In this document: one piece after another, positions 1 to 10,419 of the stretch
How the letters are laid out: each line of letters opens with the position of its first letter
Position numbering within the stretch: position 1 is the first letter of the stretch
Assembly (NCBI RefSeq): GCF_028283705.1
Contig: NZ_JAPWKD010000002.1
Coordinates: 186,001-250,000, forward strand
From: Pantoea sp.
GTDB taxonomy: Bacteria > Pseudomonadota > Gammaproteobacteria > Enterobacterales > Enterobacteriaceae
Direction of reading: 5' to 3'
Length of the DNA: 64,000 nucleotides
Notes under the pieces: model-generated
Seen by the model: only the letters and a program-made list of their open reading frames with translations
The model's database searches: none
What the model was told of the DNA's origin: nothing
Program-made: the position numbers and the translations under genes

Positions 1-1107
1 GGACTGGCTGAACTGCAAATCTATGGCGCGGCCCCGCGCTGGCGGGCACAGCTTGACAGTGAGGAGGTCGACTGGCAACAGGCCCAGCGCAAGCAACATC
101 GTTTGCAGGCTGTGGCGCAAAGTCTGTTGTTACTGATTACCGGTGTCACCGTGACGCTGCTGCTGTGGATTGCGGCTGCCGGTGTCGGCGGGGACAGCGC
201 CCCAGGGGCATTTCTCGCCCTGTTCGTCTTTTGTGGCCTGGCGGCGTTTGAAGCGCTGGCTCCGGTTGCCGGGGCATTTTTGCCGCTCACGCAGGTCACC
301 AGCGCGGCACAACGGGTGCAGGAAATTATCGATCAACCTCCGGCTATTCGTTTTCCACCAGCCAGGGTCAACACGCCAGCGGGCATTAGCCTGACGCTGG
401 AAAATATTCAGTTCAGCTACCCGCAGCGTCCGGAAGCCGTGCTGCATAACTTTTCCCTGAGCCTGCAGACGGGTGAACACCTGGCGTTGCTTGGGCCTAC
501 CGGATGCGGCAAATCCAGCCTGCTGGCATTGATCACCCGCGGCTGGGAGGCGCAGCAGGGTAGCATCGCGCTGAACGGGATCCCGCTGGCGAACTGGGAC
601 GAAACCTCGCTGCGCCAGCGCATCAGCGTCGTCACACAGCGGGTTCATCTGTTCAGTCAGACGTTACGGGATAACCTGCTGCTGGCCTGCCCCGCTGCCA
701 GTGATCAAGAACTTACCGCCGCCCTGCATCAGGTGGGGCTTAGCCATCTGGCTGAACACAGCGAGGGGCTGAATGCCTGGATGGGAGAAGGTGGTCGTCC
801 CCTTTCCGGTGGCGAGATGCGCCGTCTGGCGATTGCACGGGCCTTGCTGCACGGTGGAGACCTCTGGCTGCTTGATGAGCCAACCGAAGGGCTGGATGCC
901 ACCACCGAACAGCAAATTCTGATGCTGTTGCAGCAAGTCACCCAGGGGAAAACACTGATAATGGTGACACATCGCCTGAGTGGGCTGGCGCAAATGGACC
1001 GTATTTGTGTGATGGATCAGGGACAGATTATTGAATCTGGTTCTCATGACGAATTAATCTCAAAAGAAGGACGTTACTGGCGTTTCCACCAACGCTTTGC
1101 GCTATAG
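1..1107 (+). CDS. cydC: CydC, glutathione/cysteine ABC exporter subunit (5' end outside window)
   Basis: The reading frame is open from base 1 and ends at 1107, so the last 368 residues of an ABC half-transporter are present. The first part holds membrane segments (around bases 103-290) and the rest is the ATPase. Walker A GPTGCGKS is encoded at 493-516, followed by the signature LSGGEMRRLAIARAL, Walker B LWLLDEP and the H-loop VTHRLSG. In E. coli, CydC pairs with CydD to export glutathione and cysteine to the periplasm, which is needed for cytochrome bd assembly. The gene is followed 33 bp later by aat, the E. coli order. The assignment rests on sequence and on this neighbour; the N-terminal membrane domain is mostly outside the window. 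Confidence 0.93.
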   Translation, partial: GLAELQIYGAAPRWRAQLDSEEVDWQQAQRKQHRLQAVAQSLLLLITGVTVTLLLWIAAAGVGGDSAPGAFLALFVFCGLAAFEALAPVAGAFLPLTQVTSAAQRVQEIIDQPPAIRFPPARVNTPAGISLTLENIQFSYPQRPEAVLHNFSLSLQTGEHLALLGPTGCGKSSLLALITRGWEAQQGSIALNGIPLANWDETSLRQRISVVTQRVHLFSQTLRDNLLLACPAASDQELTAALHQVGLSHLAEHSEGLNAWMGEGGRPLSGGEMRRLAIARALLHGGDLWLLDEPTEGLDATTEQQILMLLQQVTQGKTLIMVTHRLSGLAQMDRICVMDQGQIIESGSHDELISKEGRYWRFHQRFAL

Positions 1108-1140
1108 TCTTAGCGAACTGCCGTAAGGGTAATTAACGCA

Positions 1141-1833
1141 ATGAGACTGGTACAACTGTCACGCGATTCGCTGCATTTTCCGCCTCCGGAAATGGCGCTA
1201 CGTGAGCCGAACGGCTTGCTGGCGATGGGTGGAGATCTTTCCCCTGCCCGTTTGATGAATGCGTACCAGCGTGGCATTTTTCCCTGGTTCTCACCGGGCG
1301 ATCCGATTCTCTGGTGGTCGCCCGATCCCCGCGCCATTATGTTGCCGGAATCTTTCCACCTCAGTCGCAGCATGGCGCGTTTTCACCGTAGCTCCCCCTA
1401 TCGCGTCACCATGAATCAGGCGTTCGCCCAGGTACTGGAAGGCTGCGCCAGTCATCGTCAGGAAGGTACCTGGATCACTTTCGAGGTGAAGCGTGCCTGG
1501 CTGCGCTTGTATGAACTGGGCCATGCCCATTCGGTCGAGGTATGGCATGAACAACGGCTGGTTGGGGGATTATATGGTCTGGCACTGGGCCAGATTTTTT
1601 GTGGCGAGTCGATGTTTAGCCGTGAAGAAAATGCCTCAAAAACCGCGCTGTGGGTCTTCAGCCAGCACTTTCTCGGCCACAACGGACGGCTGATTGATTG
1701 CCAGGTACTCAATCCCCACACTGCCTCTTTAGGTGCAGTCGAAATTCCGCGTGTCGATTATTTGCAGTATGTACAAACACTGGCGTGGCAACCGGTTTTA
1801 CCCGGTTGCTGGCAAACACAAACCCTTTTTTGA
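1141..1833 (+). CDS. aat: Leucyl/phenylalanyl-tRNA--protein transferase
   Basis: This 230-residue protein is close to the 234 residues of E. coli Aat. The enzyme moves Leu or Phe from charged tRNA to proteins with N-terminal Arg or Lys, creating a primary N-degron for ClpS-ClpAP. The family blocks [39 protein letters not shown] and the GESMFSRE region are all visible. The same window carries clpA and clpS, so the writer and readers of the N-end rule lie within 4 kb of each other. The ATG at 1141 follows a TAAGGG ribosome site. Nothing unusual is seen. Confidence 0.96.
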   Translation: MRLVQLSRDSLHFPPPEMALREPNGLLAMGGDLSPARLMNAYQRGIFPWFSPGDPILWWSPDPRAIMLPESFHLSRSMARFHRSSPYRVTMNQAFAQVLEGCASHRQEGTWITFEVKRAWLRLYELGHAHSVEVWHEQRLVGGLYGLALGQIFCGESMFSREENASKTALWVFSQHFLGHNGRLIDCQVLNPHTASLGAVEIPRVDYLQYVQTLAWQPVLPGCWQTQTLF

Positions 1834-2398
<565 letters not shown>

Positions 2399-2433
2399 GA
2401 CGCTACTCATCTCACGCGTTTTCTGAACGCGAT

Positions 2434-2463
2434 AAAAGGCCGGATTCGCATCCGGCCTTTTTC
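2434..2463 (+). terminator. Intrinsic terminator of infA
   Basis: An 11-bp stem (aaaaggccgga at 2434-2444, tccggcctttt at 2451-2461) with a 6-base loop runs directly into a T tract. Confidence 0.9.
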
Positions 2464-2476
2464 ATTTGGTAACGAT

Positions 2477-2508
2477 AAAAAAAACCCCGGTGCAATGCAC
2501 CAGGGCTT
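2477..2508 (-). terminator. Intrinsic terminator of clpA
   Basis: Read on the minus strand, a GC-rich hairpin (ccctggtgc, loop att, gcaccgggg with one mismatch) is followed by eight T. It lies about 35 bp after the clpA stop. Confidence 0.8.
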
Positions 2509-2542
2509 CTAAGACTATACAAAGGGTTTAACCACAACCTGA

Positions 2543-4819
2543 TTAATGCACAGTCCCTTCGGTTTTACGTTTTTCCGCACTGAGGAAATGGTAGGTCAGC
2601 TGGTTTTTCTCTTTATCCAGCGCGACGGACACTGAACCCCCATCCACCAGTGAACCAAACAGCAGTTCGTTGGCGAGCGGTTTTTTCAGGTTTTCCTGCA
2701 CGGTACGCGCCATCGGACGCGCGCCCATCGCTTTGTCATACCCTTTCTCAGCCAGCCAGTCACGCGCATCATCGCTAACTTCCAGCGACACGCCTTTCGC
2801 ATCCAGCTGTGCCTGCAACTCGACAATAAATTTATCCACCACCTGATGAATCACCTCCGCAGACAGGTGACGGAACCAGATAATGTTGTCGAGACGGTTA
2901 CGGAACTCCGGCGTGAAGATTTTTTTGATCTCTTCCATCGCGTCGGTGCTGTTGTCCTGCTGAATCAGGCCAATCGACTTACGTTCAGTCTCACGCACAC
3001 CGGCGTTAGTGGTCATCACCAGCACCACGTTTCGGAAATCCGCTTTACGGCCGTTGTTATCCGTCAGCATGCCGTTGTCCATCACCTGCAGCAGCAGGTT
3101 GAACACATCCGGGTGAGCTTTCTCGATTTCATCGAGCAGCACCACAGCGTGCGGATGTTTGATCACCGCATCGGTGAGCAAGCCCCCCTGGTCAAAGCCC
3201 ACATACCCCGGAGGCGCACCGATCAGACGGCTCACCGTATGACGTTCCATATATTCCGACATATCAAAACGCAGCAACTCAATGCCCAGCGCTTTCGCCA
3301 GCTGCACCGTCACCTCGGTTTTACCGACACCGGTTGGACCGGCAAACAGGAAAGAACCAACCGGTTTACGATCCTGGCCGAGGCCTGCACGGCTCATCTT
3401 GATGGCTTCAGTCAGAGCTTCAATCGCATTGTCCTGACCAAACACCAGCATTTTCAGACGATCGCCAAGGTTTTTCAGCGTATCGCGATCGGTCGCCGAA
3501 ACGCTTTGTTCCGGAATACGAGCGATACGTGCTACCACCGTTTCGATGTCAGACACATTGACGGTTTTTTTACGTTTGCTGGCTGGAACCAGACGCGCAC
3601 GTGCACCGGCTTCATCAATCACATCAATCGCCTTATCGGGCAGATGACGATCGTTGATGTATTTCACCGCCAGCTCCACCGCCGCACGTACCGCTTTGGC
3701 AGTGTAACGGACATCATGGTGCGCTTCGTATTTCGGTTTCAGACCATTGAGGATCTGCACCGTTTCTTCCACCGACGGTTCAGTGATGTCGATTTTCTGG
3801 AAACGACGCGCCAGCGCCCGGTCTTTCTCGAAGATATTGCTGAATTCCTGATAGGTTGTGGAACCCATCACGCGGATTTTACCGCTGGAAAGCAATGGCT
3901 TAATCAGGTTTGCCGCATCCACCTGGCCACCCGACGCCGCACCCGCACCGATAATGGTGTGGATTTCGTCGATGAACAGAATGCTGCTGTTATCCTGCTC
4001 CAGCTGTTTCAGCAGCGCTTTGAAACGTTTTTCAAAGTCACCACGATACTTGGTGCCTGCCAGCAGTGAACCGATATCCAGCGAGTAGATGGTGCAATCT
4101 TTCATCACTTCCGGCACATCGCCCTGCACAATACGCCAGGCGAGGCCTTCTGCGATGGCGGTCTTACCTACGCCCGATTCACCCACCAGCAGCGGGTTAT
4201 TCTTACGGCGACGGCACAAGACCTGAATGGCACGCTCCAGCTCTTTCTCGCGGCCGATCAACGGGTCGATCCCGCCGACGCGAGCAAGCTGATTAAGATT
4301 GGTGGTGAAGTTTTCCATACGTTCCTCCCCGCCTGCCTGCTCTTCGTTAACCGGATTTTCCGTATTCTGTGCCTGACCAGGCTCGTCTTTACGCGTACCG
4401 TGGGAGATAAAGTTCACCACATCGAGGCGGCTCACTTCATGTTTGCGCAACAGGTAAGCCGCTTGCGACTCCTGCTCGCTGAAGATGGCGACCAGCACGT
4501 TTGCGCCAGAAACTTCACTGCGCCCGGATGACTGGACATGGAAAACCGCACGCTGCAGCACACGCTGGAAGCTGAGCGTTGGTTGGGTATCACGCTCCTC
4601 TTCACTGGTGGGCAACACCGGTGTGGTTTGTTCGATGAAGGCTTCGAGTTCCTGCCGCAGAGCCACTATATCCACCGTACAGGCTTCCAGTGCCTCTCTG
4701 GCCGACGGGTTGCTGAGCAGAGCCAGCAACAGATGCTCGACGGTCATAAACTCATGACGGTGCTCACGCGCTCTGGCGAAAGCCATGTTTAAACTGAGTT
4801 CCAGTTCTTGATTGAGCAT
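2543..4819 (-). CDS. clpA: ATP-dependent Clp protease ATP-binding subunit ClpA
   Basis: This AAA+ unfoldase has 758 residues, the same length as E. coli ClpA. Its N-domain (about residues 1-145) binds ClpS. The first AAA module has Walker A GESGVGKT near residue 214 and Walker [10 protein letters not shown]. The second has GPTGVGKT near residue 495 and [12 protein letters not shown]. An IGL loop for ClpP docking (SIGLIQQD) is visible in the second module. ClpA feeds substrates, including N-degron proteins and SsrA-tagged peptides, to ClpP. It lies 55 bp downstream of clpS in the usual clpS-clpA unit. No clpP is in the window, as expected. Several long open frames on the opposite strand here are codon-bias shadows. 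Confidence 0.98.
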   Translation of the reverse strand: MLNQELELSLNMAFARAREHRHEFMTVEHLLLALLSNPSAREALEACTVDIVALRQELEAFIEQTTPVLPTSEEERDTQPTLSFQRVLQRAVFHVQSSGRSEVSGANVLVAIFSEQESQAAYLLRKHEVSRLDVVNFISHGTRKDEPGQAQNTENPVNEEQAGGEERMENFTTNLNQLARVGGIDPLIGREKELERAIQVLCRRRKNNPLLVGESGVGKTAIAEGLAWRIVQGDVPEVMKDCTIYSLDIGSLLAGTKYRGDFEKRFKALLKQLEQDNSSILFIDEIHTIIGAGAASGGQVDAANLIKPLLSSGKIRVMGSTTYQEFSNIFEKDRALARRFQKIDITEPSVEETVQILNGLKPKYEAHHDVRYTAKAVRAAVELAVKYINDRHLPDKAIDVIDEAGARARLVPASKRKKTVNVSDIETVVARIARIPEQSVSATDRDTLKNLGDRLKMLVFGQDNAIEALTEAIKMSRAGLGQDRKPVGSFLFAGPTGVGKTEVTVQLAKALGIELLRFDMSEYMERHTVSRLIGAPPGYVGFDQGGLLTDAVIKHPHAVVLLDEIEKAHPDVFNLLLQVMDNGMLTDNNGRKADFRNVVLVMTTNAGVRETERKSIGLIQQDNSTDAMEEIKKIFTPEFRNRLDNIIWFRHLSAEVIHQVVDKFIVELQAQLDAKGVSLEVSDDARDWLAEKGYDKAMGARPMARTVQENLKKPLANELLFGSLVDGGSVSVALDKEKNQLTYHFLSAEKRKTEGTVH

Positions 4820-4874
4820 TAGGCACCTCCCCCAATTATCGCTCTGACGACCTTTCCCCTATATGGAGACGGTT

Positions 4875-5195
4875 TCAGGCTTTTTCCAGCGTACACAGCA
4901 ACGGATGTTCATTATCTCGTGCGTAATTGTTCACCTGGGCAACTTTGGTTTCCGCCACTTCTGCAGTAAATACACCACAGATTGCCTTTCCCTGGTAGTG
5001 AACTTTCAACATCAGTTGCGTTGCACGTTCAACATCATAAGAAAAGAACTTTTGCAGAACGTCAATAACAAATTCCATAGGTGTATAATCGTCATTATTC
5101 AGAATGACTTTATACATCGAAGGCGGCTTTAACCCTTCGCGTACTTTGTCTTCGGCCAGATGCTCAAAGTTAAGCCAGTCGTTTGTGTTTGCCAT
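4875..5195 (-). CDS. clpS: ClpS, ClpAP adaptor for N-degrons
   Basis: This protein has 106 residues, as in E. coli. The start is placed at [20 protein letters not shown] because an in-frame extension upstream has no family counterpart. ClpS binds the ClpA N-domain and presents proteins with N-terminal Leu, Phe, Tyr or Trp. The ligand-binding stretch [18 protein letters not shown] and the block [20 protein letters not shown] are intact. It is divergent from cspD across a 323-bp gap, as in E. coli. Confidence 0.97.
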   Translation of the reverse strand: MANTNDWLNFEHLAEDKVREGLKPPSMYKVILNNDDYTPMEFVIDVLQKFFSYDVERATQLMLKVHYQGKAICGVFTAEVAETKVAQVNNYARDNEHPLLCTLEKA

Positions 5196-5518
5196 AATGT
5201 TCCGTCGAAATTCTGCGTTACGGTTGCGCGCAATTCTGCGCCCACACCTAAAGTTTAACATGCCTGTCAAGCCACTTTTCCCTCATGAAAAACTGGACCT
5301 GAAAGCGCATGCGCGACCTGTATCACAAAATTTGCAATAGCGTTAACTGCCTCAAATTTTGATGAATTTCCCCCTGCGCGCTCGGGTCGTTTGCTTGACG
5401 ATAAGGACCGTTTCTCTACATTCTACTTACACAAGCTGATTGAGTTTTAAACAAGCTCGACTCACAGCTTCAATGACCTCACCTACTTATCAAAATGTCT
5501 TGCGAGGGAAGTAAAAGC
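5196..5518 (+). promoter_or_regulatory. clpS/cspD divergent intergenic region with cspD promoter
   Basis: This 323-bp gap contains no gene I can support. A good sigma-70-like promoter faces cspD: TTGACG at 5395-5400, a 16-bp spacer and TACATT at 5417-5422. It implies a leader of about 90 nt. The clpS promoter must lie near the other end, but I could not pick one box with confidence. Confidence 0.55.
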
Positions 5519-5740
5519 ATGGAGACGGGTACTGTTAAATGGTTCAACAACGCCAAAGGCTTCGGTTTTATCTGTCCGATTGGCGGCGGCGACGATATCT
5601 TCGCACACTACTCCACGATTCAGATGGAGGGATACAGAACGCTGAAAGCCGGCCAGCAGGTTCAGTTCGATGTCCATGAAGGGCCGAAAGGCAACCATGC
5701 CAGTTTGATCGTGCCGGTGGAAACATCGGTCCAGGCATAA
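5519..5740 (+). CDS. cspD: CspD, cold-shock-like replication inhibitor
   Basis: This 73-residue single OB-fold protein starts METGTVKWFNNAKGFGFICP. It has the RNP1-type motif KGFGFI and the RNP2-like DIFAHYS. In E. coli, CspD is a stationary-phase inhibitor of DNA replication that binds single-stranded DNA as a dimer; it is not cold-induced. The start at 5519 is preferred over the in-frame codon at 5495 because it matches the family N-terminus and has a GAGGGAAG ribosome site. The gene is monocistronic and is closed by the hairpin at 5782. Confidence 0.95.
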   Translation: METGTVKWFNNAKGFGFICPIGGGDDIFAHYSTIQMEGYRTLKAGQQVQFDVHEGPKGNHASLIVPVETSVQA

Positions 5741-5781
5741 CCCTGCGCTTCTTCATCCATTCTGACCACTCCCGAAAAAAA

Positions 5782-5812
5782 ATGCCAGCCAGTGATGCTG
5801 GCATTTTTCTTT
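5782..5812 (+). terminator. Intrinsic terminator of cspD
   Basis: An 8-bp stem (atgccagc at 5782-5789, gctggcat at 5797-5804) is followed by a T-rich tract. A short A tract precedes it, so it may also serve the minus strand. Confidence 0.85.
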
Positions 5813-5854
5813 TGAGAATTTTACGTCCTTTGGCGGCAAGATTTTTCTATAAAA

Positions 5855-7496
5855 TCAATCGGCCTTACCACGCGCCAGCCACATCACCCGCGAGAACAAC
5901 GTATCCAGCAGTGGCGGAACCGCCCCGGGCCCACGTTCAGCGGCGGCCAGGGCTATGGCAATCGCCAGTTCCGGCTTCGAACTGTGATGAATGGCTTTGG
6001 TTATAATACGCCTGGCATTCATCGGTACGTTTAACGGCAGGTGCGCCACCTGATGATAGACATCACTAAATCCCTGCTTATAGAAGAAATTCTCAATATC
6101 CAGCGCGGGTAATTGTGTCAGATGATCGTTTTCATGTTCGTGCGGCTGTAACTGGCTACGCGCGGTGGCGGCATACTTCTTACCGGCATCGTCGCCGTCA
6201 GTCAGCACATGCCAGGCGATGCCCATACGCCGGGCGAATTTCAGCAGAGGTTTCAGTCCCGACTGGGCAAACTCAATCACTTTGACCCCTTCAGCGGCAA
6301 AGTGATGACCGCGCTGACGCGCCAGTTCGTTAATGATCCACACCTCGGTCTCCCCTTCCACCAGCAACCAGCAGCGGGCAAACAGGGCCGACGGACGATT
6401 GACGCGAATGTGGAAACCAATGCGACGGCTCTCCTCGGCGCTTAACCCTTCCGGACCAATGCGCCAGGCAGCAAACCCGGCTCGGCTCACGTACCAGACG
6501 ACACACATGCTCCACCGGCACCTGCGACAGAAGTTCACCCGAGTTGGTGGTGGCAATCTTTTGTACCGGCATCAGATCCAGCAAATTCCACGCCACCGCC
6601 AGCATGATGGGATGCAGACGGGTTTCCGGGTCTTCCACCAGCAACAGCGGCCGCGCCCCCGGCGGCAAAGGGGCGCTACCATGCGCCTGAATCAGCAGGG
6701 AGAACATACGCAACAAAATCACCTGACGGCTACGTGATTCGGTACCAGCGATAAGATGATTGAGCTGATCCAGCGAACGCCAGCCCTCGCTGCCGTCCCG
6801 GACCTCTGGTGCCACCCGCGCCACACTGCCCCCCGGTTGTTGCACCAGAAAATAGTGTTCCAGCAATTGCTGCATGGTGTGCAACCCCTGGCGTAGCAAT
6901 TCGTCGCTGAGCATTTGCGGCCGCGCGACCAAATCGCGCGTCAGTTTATCCACTTCCAGCGCCAGTTCACTCATAGTGCTGGCGCGCCGCGCCGGATCGT
7001 TTTCTGTCTGACGCGCCCGCCGGCTAAAACGGGCATCGCGCACGCGCAACACCGGGTACCAGGTACGCAAATGGGCCAGCGCCTGTGCCGTCCCTTCCAG
7101 CGGCAGCACATCCCCCTGGGCATCGATAAAGCGGTGGGTGGTTTTTACCCCCTGCTCCCTGCGCTTGCCGCGTGCGCTGAAGCTGATGTAACGCCCGGCG
7201 TTATCACGCTGCCAGAAGGGCTCCAGTAAAGGTTCGTCTTCATGATTTTCGGCACGAAAGCGGAACACCAGTTGAAGCTGATGCATACGCGCTTCAAGGT
7301 CGCCGGGGGGAAAATGGAAATCATGTTCGGTGAATAAATAGGATTCGGTCGCGGGTGCCAGCAGTAACGTGAGCGCATCGAGCAGGCTCGATTTACCCCA
7401 GGCATTTTCCCCGATCAGCAGATTGGTGGTGGTCAGCGGTAACGAGAGCTGATTAATCCCACGAAAACCATGAATATCGATATGTTCCAGAATCAT
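5855..7496 (-). pseudogene. ybjD: ybjD, OLD-family ATPase/TOPRIM nuclease, interrupted by a frameshift
   Basis: Two overlapping minus-strand frames together make one YbjD-like protein (552 residues in E. coli). The first part, from 7496, has the ABC-type Walker A GENAWGKSS and runs in register to EHVCRLVREPSRV. It then turns into unrelated sequence (CCLAHWSGRVKRR) and stops at 6330. The family sequence resumes in another frame as AAWRIGPEGLSAEESRR, and carries the TOPRIM motifs LLVEGETEVWI and DGDDAGKKY down to the stop at 5855. Removing one T on the minus strand (one A of the AAA run at 6473-6475) restores the full protein. OLD-family proteins are ATP-dependent nucleases; the role of YbjD itself is not settled. 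This is either a true loss of function or a base-calling error. Confidence 0.9.
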
Positions 7497-7635
7497 CGCA
7501 GCGTTCTTCCTCTTCTTTGCCTGAGCATGGTCGCCCGCGTTACGTTGGTCAAGTTATCTGGCGGGGAAAAGGTTTACACTTCAGATGTTTTTGGTTAGCG
7601 TGACGCCTCTTTTCTCAGGGACGAACTGCCTCATG

Positions 7636-8535
7636 ATGTATACCGGACTGATCATTATCCTGCTGCCGCTGATTATCGGCTGGTTGCTGCCGTTCCATAG
7701 CCCGCGTTTGCTGAAGTCGGTCAACCGTCTGCTCGGTAATATCGTTTACCTGATTCTGTTTTTGATGGGGGTAAGCCTGGCGTTTCTCGACAACCTCGGC
7801 AGCAATCTGCTGACCATCTTCCACACCGCGTTGATCAGCATGTTGTGTATTCTCGCCTGCTCGCTGGGCGCACTGTGGCTGCTGGAAAAACGCTACCCGT
7901 GGCAACACAACCATCGTCCACAAACGCTGCCCTCCCGCTGGCAGATGGCGCTGGAATCGGTGAAGCTGTGCGCGACCGTAGCGGCCGGTTTTCTGCTGGG
8001 CCTGACCCATGCCTCGCCGTTGCGACACGCCGCCACCGCCAGCGAGTACGCGCTGATCCTGATGCTGTTTCTGGTGGGCATTCAGTTACGCGGCAGCGGC
8101 ATGACACTGCGCCAGGTGATGCTGAATCGCCGTGGCATGCTGGTGGCGGCGGTCTCACTGGTAAGCGCGCTGGCAGGCGGCGCACTGGCTGCCACGCTGC
8201 TCGGCCTGCCGCTGAAAACCGGGCTGGCACTGGCGAGCGGTTTCGGCTGGTACTCCCTCTCCGGCATCCTGATGACGGAAGCCTTCGGCCCGGTGATGGG
8301 CAGTGCTGCTTTCTTCAATGATCTGCTGCGTGAATTATTTGCCATCATGCTGATCCCGCTGCTGGTCACCCGCCATCGCTGTACCGCATTAGGGCTGAGC
8401 GGCGCCACCTCGATGGATTTTACCCTGCCGATTCTGCAACGCGCAGGCGGGATGGAAATTGTCCCGGCCGCTATTGTGCATGGCTTTATCATGAGCCTGC
8501 TGGCACCGATCCTGATCGCCCTGTTCTCAGCCTGA
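7636..8535 (+). CDS. lysO: Lysine exporter LysO
   Basis: This inner-membrane protein has 299 residues, the E. coli length, when started at the second of two adjacent ATGs (7633, 7636). The open frame extends to 7585 but the extension is not family sequence. It consists of about eight hydrophobic segments with conserved FFNDLLRELFAIMLIP and GATSMDFTLP, both typical of LysO (formerly YbjE). It exports L-lysine and toxic analogues. It lies between ybjD and poxB (E. coli has aqpZ between ybjD and lysO; none here). A GC hairpin with arms ggcgtagc and gctacgcc follows it at 8548-8576. Confidence 0.9.
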   Translation: MYTGLIIILLPLIIGWLLPFHSPRLLKSVNRLLGNIVYLILFLMGVSLAFLDNLGSNLLTIFHTALISMLCILACSLGALWLLEKRYPWQHNHRPQTLPSRWQMALESVKLCATVAAGFLLGLTHASPLRHAATASEYALILMLFLVGIQLRGSGMTLRQVMLNRRGMLVAAVSLVSALAGGALAATLLGLPLKTGLALASGFGWYSLSGILMTEAFGPVMGSAAFFNDLLRELFAIMLIPLLVTRHRCTALGLSGATSMDFTLPILQRAGGMEIVPAAIVHGFIMSLLAPILIALFSA

Positions 8536-8634
8536 TCCCTTCCCCTGCGGCGTAGCGCATTTTTTCACGGCTACGCCCGGATTCCATCGTCTACCCTTTC
8601 TCACTGACGTTAAATTCCCGGAAAGGAGTGTTCG

Positions 8635-10356
8635 ATGAAGCAAACTGTTGCGGCGCTGCTGGCGAAAACGCTGGAAAATGCAGGTGTGAAGCGCATCTGG
8701 GGCGTTACCGGTGATTCACTGAATGGATTAAACGATAGCCTCAATCGTATGGGCACCATTAAATGGATGCCCACGCGTCACGAGGAGGTCGCCGCCTTTG
8801 CCGCGGGTGCCGAAGCGCAAATTACCGGCGAGCTGGCCGTTTGTGCCGGTTCCTGTGGGCCGGGCAACTTGCACCTGATCAACGGCCTGTTTGATTGCCA
8901 TCGTAACCACGTACCTGTGCTGGCGATCGCCGCCCATATCCCTTCCAGCGAGATTGGCAGCGGCTACTTCCAGGAAACCCATCCGCAGGAGTTGTTCCGC
9001 GAATGCAGCCATTATTGCGAACTGGTGTCGAACCCGGAGCAGTTGCCGCAGGTGCTGGGCATCGCGATGCGCAAAGCGATTCTGAATCGTGGCGTGTCGG
9101 TGGTGGTGTTGCCGGGCGATGTAGCACTCAAACCGGCACCAGAAGGCGCACGCGCCGAGTGGTATCCACCGCAGCTGCCGCAGGTGCTGCCCTCCGCCAG
9201 TGAAATCAGCCGTCTGGCCGCCACGCTGAACGAGGCCAAAAACATTACCCTGCTGTGCGGCAGCGGTTGTGCTGGCGCACATACTGAAGTGGTGAAGCTG
9301 GCTGAGACGCTGAAAGCGCCGGTGGTGCATGCGATGCGTGGCAAAGAACATATTGAGTATGACAATCCCTACGATGTCGGCATGACCGGCCTGATTGGTT
9401 TTTCATCCGGTTTTCACGCCATGATGAATGCCAGCACTCTGGTGCTGCTCGGGACACAATTCCCTTATCGACCGTTCTATCCCGCTTCCGCCAACATCAT
9501 TCAGATTGATATCAATCCTGCCAGCCTCGGCGCGCACAGCCACGTCGATATGGCGCTGGTGGGCGATATCAAAGCGACATTGCAGGCATTGCTGCCACAG
9601 CTCAGCAGCAAGAGCGATCGCCACCATCTTGATAGTGCGCTGGAACATTATGCAGAAGCGCGCAAAGGGCTGGACGAGCTGGCCAGCGCCAATGATAAAC
9701 AGGCGATTCATCCGCAATACCTGGCGCAGCAAATCAGCCATTTCGCTGCTGACGATGCCATCTTTACCTGCGATGTCGGCACCCCGACCGTATGGGCAGC
9801 GCGTTATCTGAAGATGAACGGTAAGCGGCGGCTGCTCGGTTCGTTCAACCACGGTTCGATGGCCAATGCCATGCCGCAGGCGCTGGGGGCGCAGGCGATC
9901 GATCGTAATCGTCAGGTGGTGGCGCTGTGTGGCGATGGCGGTTTCAGTATGCTGATGGGCGATTTCATCTCGGTGGCGCAACTCAAGCTGCCGGTGAAGC
10001 TGGTGATTTTCAATAATAGCGTGCTGGGCTTTGTGGCGATGGAGATGAAAGCCGGGGGTTATCTGACCGATGGCACCGAACTGGAGAACCCGGATTTCGC
10101 TGCCATCGCCACCGCCTGCGGCATTAAAGGCATTCGGGTCGAAAAGGCTTCGGAGCTGGATAACGCGCTGGAGCAGGCGTTCGCCCACGACGGCCCGGTG
10201 CTGCTGGACGTGATTACCGCCAAAGAAGAACTGGCCATCCCGCCACAAATCAAACTGGAACAAGCCAAAGGCTTCAGCCTGTATATGCTGCGGGCGATTC
10301 TGAATGGCCGCGGCGATGAGATCGTGGAGCTGGCGAAAACCAACTGGCTGAGGTAA
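8635..10356 (+). CDS. poxB: Pyruvate dehydrogenase (quinone), PoxB
   Basis: This thiamine-diphosphate and FAD-dependent enzyme has 573 residues against 572 in E. coli. It oxidises pyruvate to acetate and CO2 and passes electrons to ubiquinone at the membrane. The N-terminal PYR domain has the activating Glu in [15 protein letters not shown]. The cofactor site [12 protein letters not shown] with FNNSVLGF is in the C-terminal PP domain. The last 25 or so residues form the lipid-binding region. The ribosome site GGAAAGGAG is strong. In E. coli poxB is sigma-S controlled and followed by ltaE, as here. A hairpin with a T tract separates it from ltaE. Confidence 0.97.
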   Translation: MKQTVAALLAKTLENAGVKRIWGVTGDSLNGLNDSLNRMGTIKWMPTRHEEVAAFAAGAEAQITGELAVCAGSCGPGNLHLINGLFDCHRNHVPVLAIAAHIPSSEIGSGYFQETHPQELFRECSHYCELVSNPEQLPQVLGIAMRKAILNRGVSVVVLPGDVALKPAPEGARAEWYPPQLPQVLPSASEISRLAATLNEAKNITLLCGSGCAGAHTEVVKLAETLKAPVVHAMRGKEHIEYDNPYDVGMTGLIGFSSGFHAMMNASTLVLLGTQFPYRPFYPASANIIQIDINPASLGAHSHVDMALVGDIKATLQALLPQLSSKSDRHHLDSALEHYAEARKGLDELASANDKQAIHPQYLAQQISHFAADDAIFTCDVGTPTVWAARYLKMNGKRRLLGSFNHGSMANAMPQALGAQAIDRNRQVVALCGDGGFSMLMGDFISVAQLKLPVKLVIFNNSVLGFVAMEMKAGGYLTDGTELENPDFAAIATACGIKGIRVEKASELDNALEQAFAHDGPVLLDVITAKEELAIPPQIKLEQAKGFSLYMLRAILNGRGDEIVELAKTNWLR

Positions 10357-10381
10357 AACGGGACAGGCAAAAAAATGCGAT

Positions 10382-10406
10382 GCGGGCGCTCAGCCCGCTT
10401 TTTCTT
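10382..10406 (+). terminator. Hairpin and T tract between poxB and ltaE
   Basis: A 6-bp stem (gcgggc at 10382-10387, gcccgc at 10393-10398) with a 5-base loop is followed by TTTTTCTTT. It ends only about 14 bp before the ltaE GTG codon, just upstream of its ribosome site. Confidence 0.7.
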
Positions 10407-10419
10407 TCAGGAGAGCGAC

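Noticed and set aside
2846..4069. A 407-codon open frame on the plus strand opposite clpA
   Set aside because: It is fully inside clpA, has no ribosome site and its product is rich in His, Arg and Gln, the usual result of reading the reverse of a GC-rich gene.
5855..7496. Programmed frameshift in ybjD
   Set aside because: The site has no slippery heptamer of the known type, and no downstream structure I could see; E. coli makes the protein in one frame. A simple indel is more likely.
7497..7635. Lysine riboswitch before lysO
   Set aside because: The gap is only about 140 bp and shows none of the conserved lysine-element sequence.
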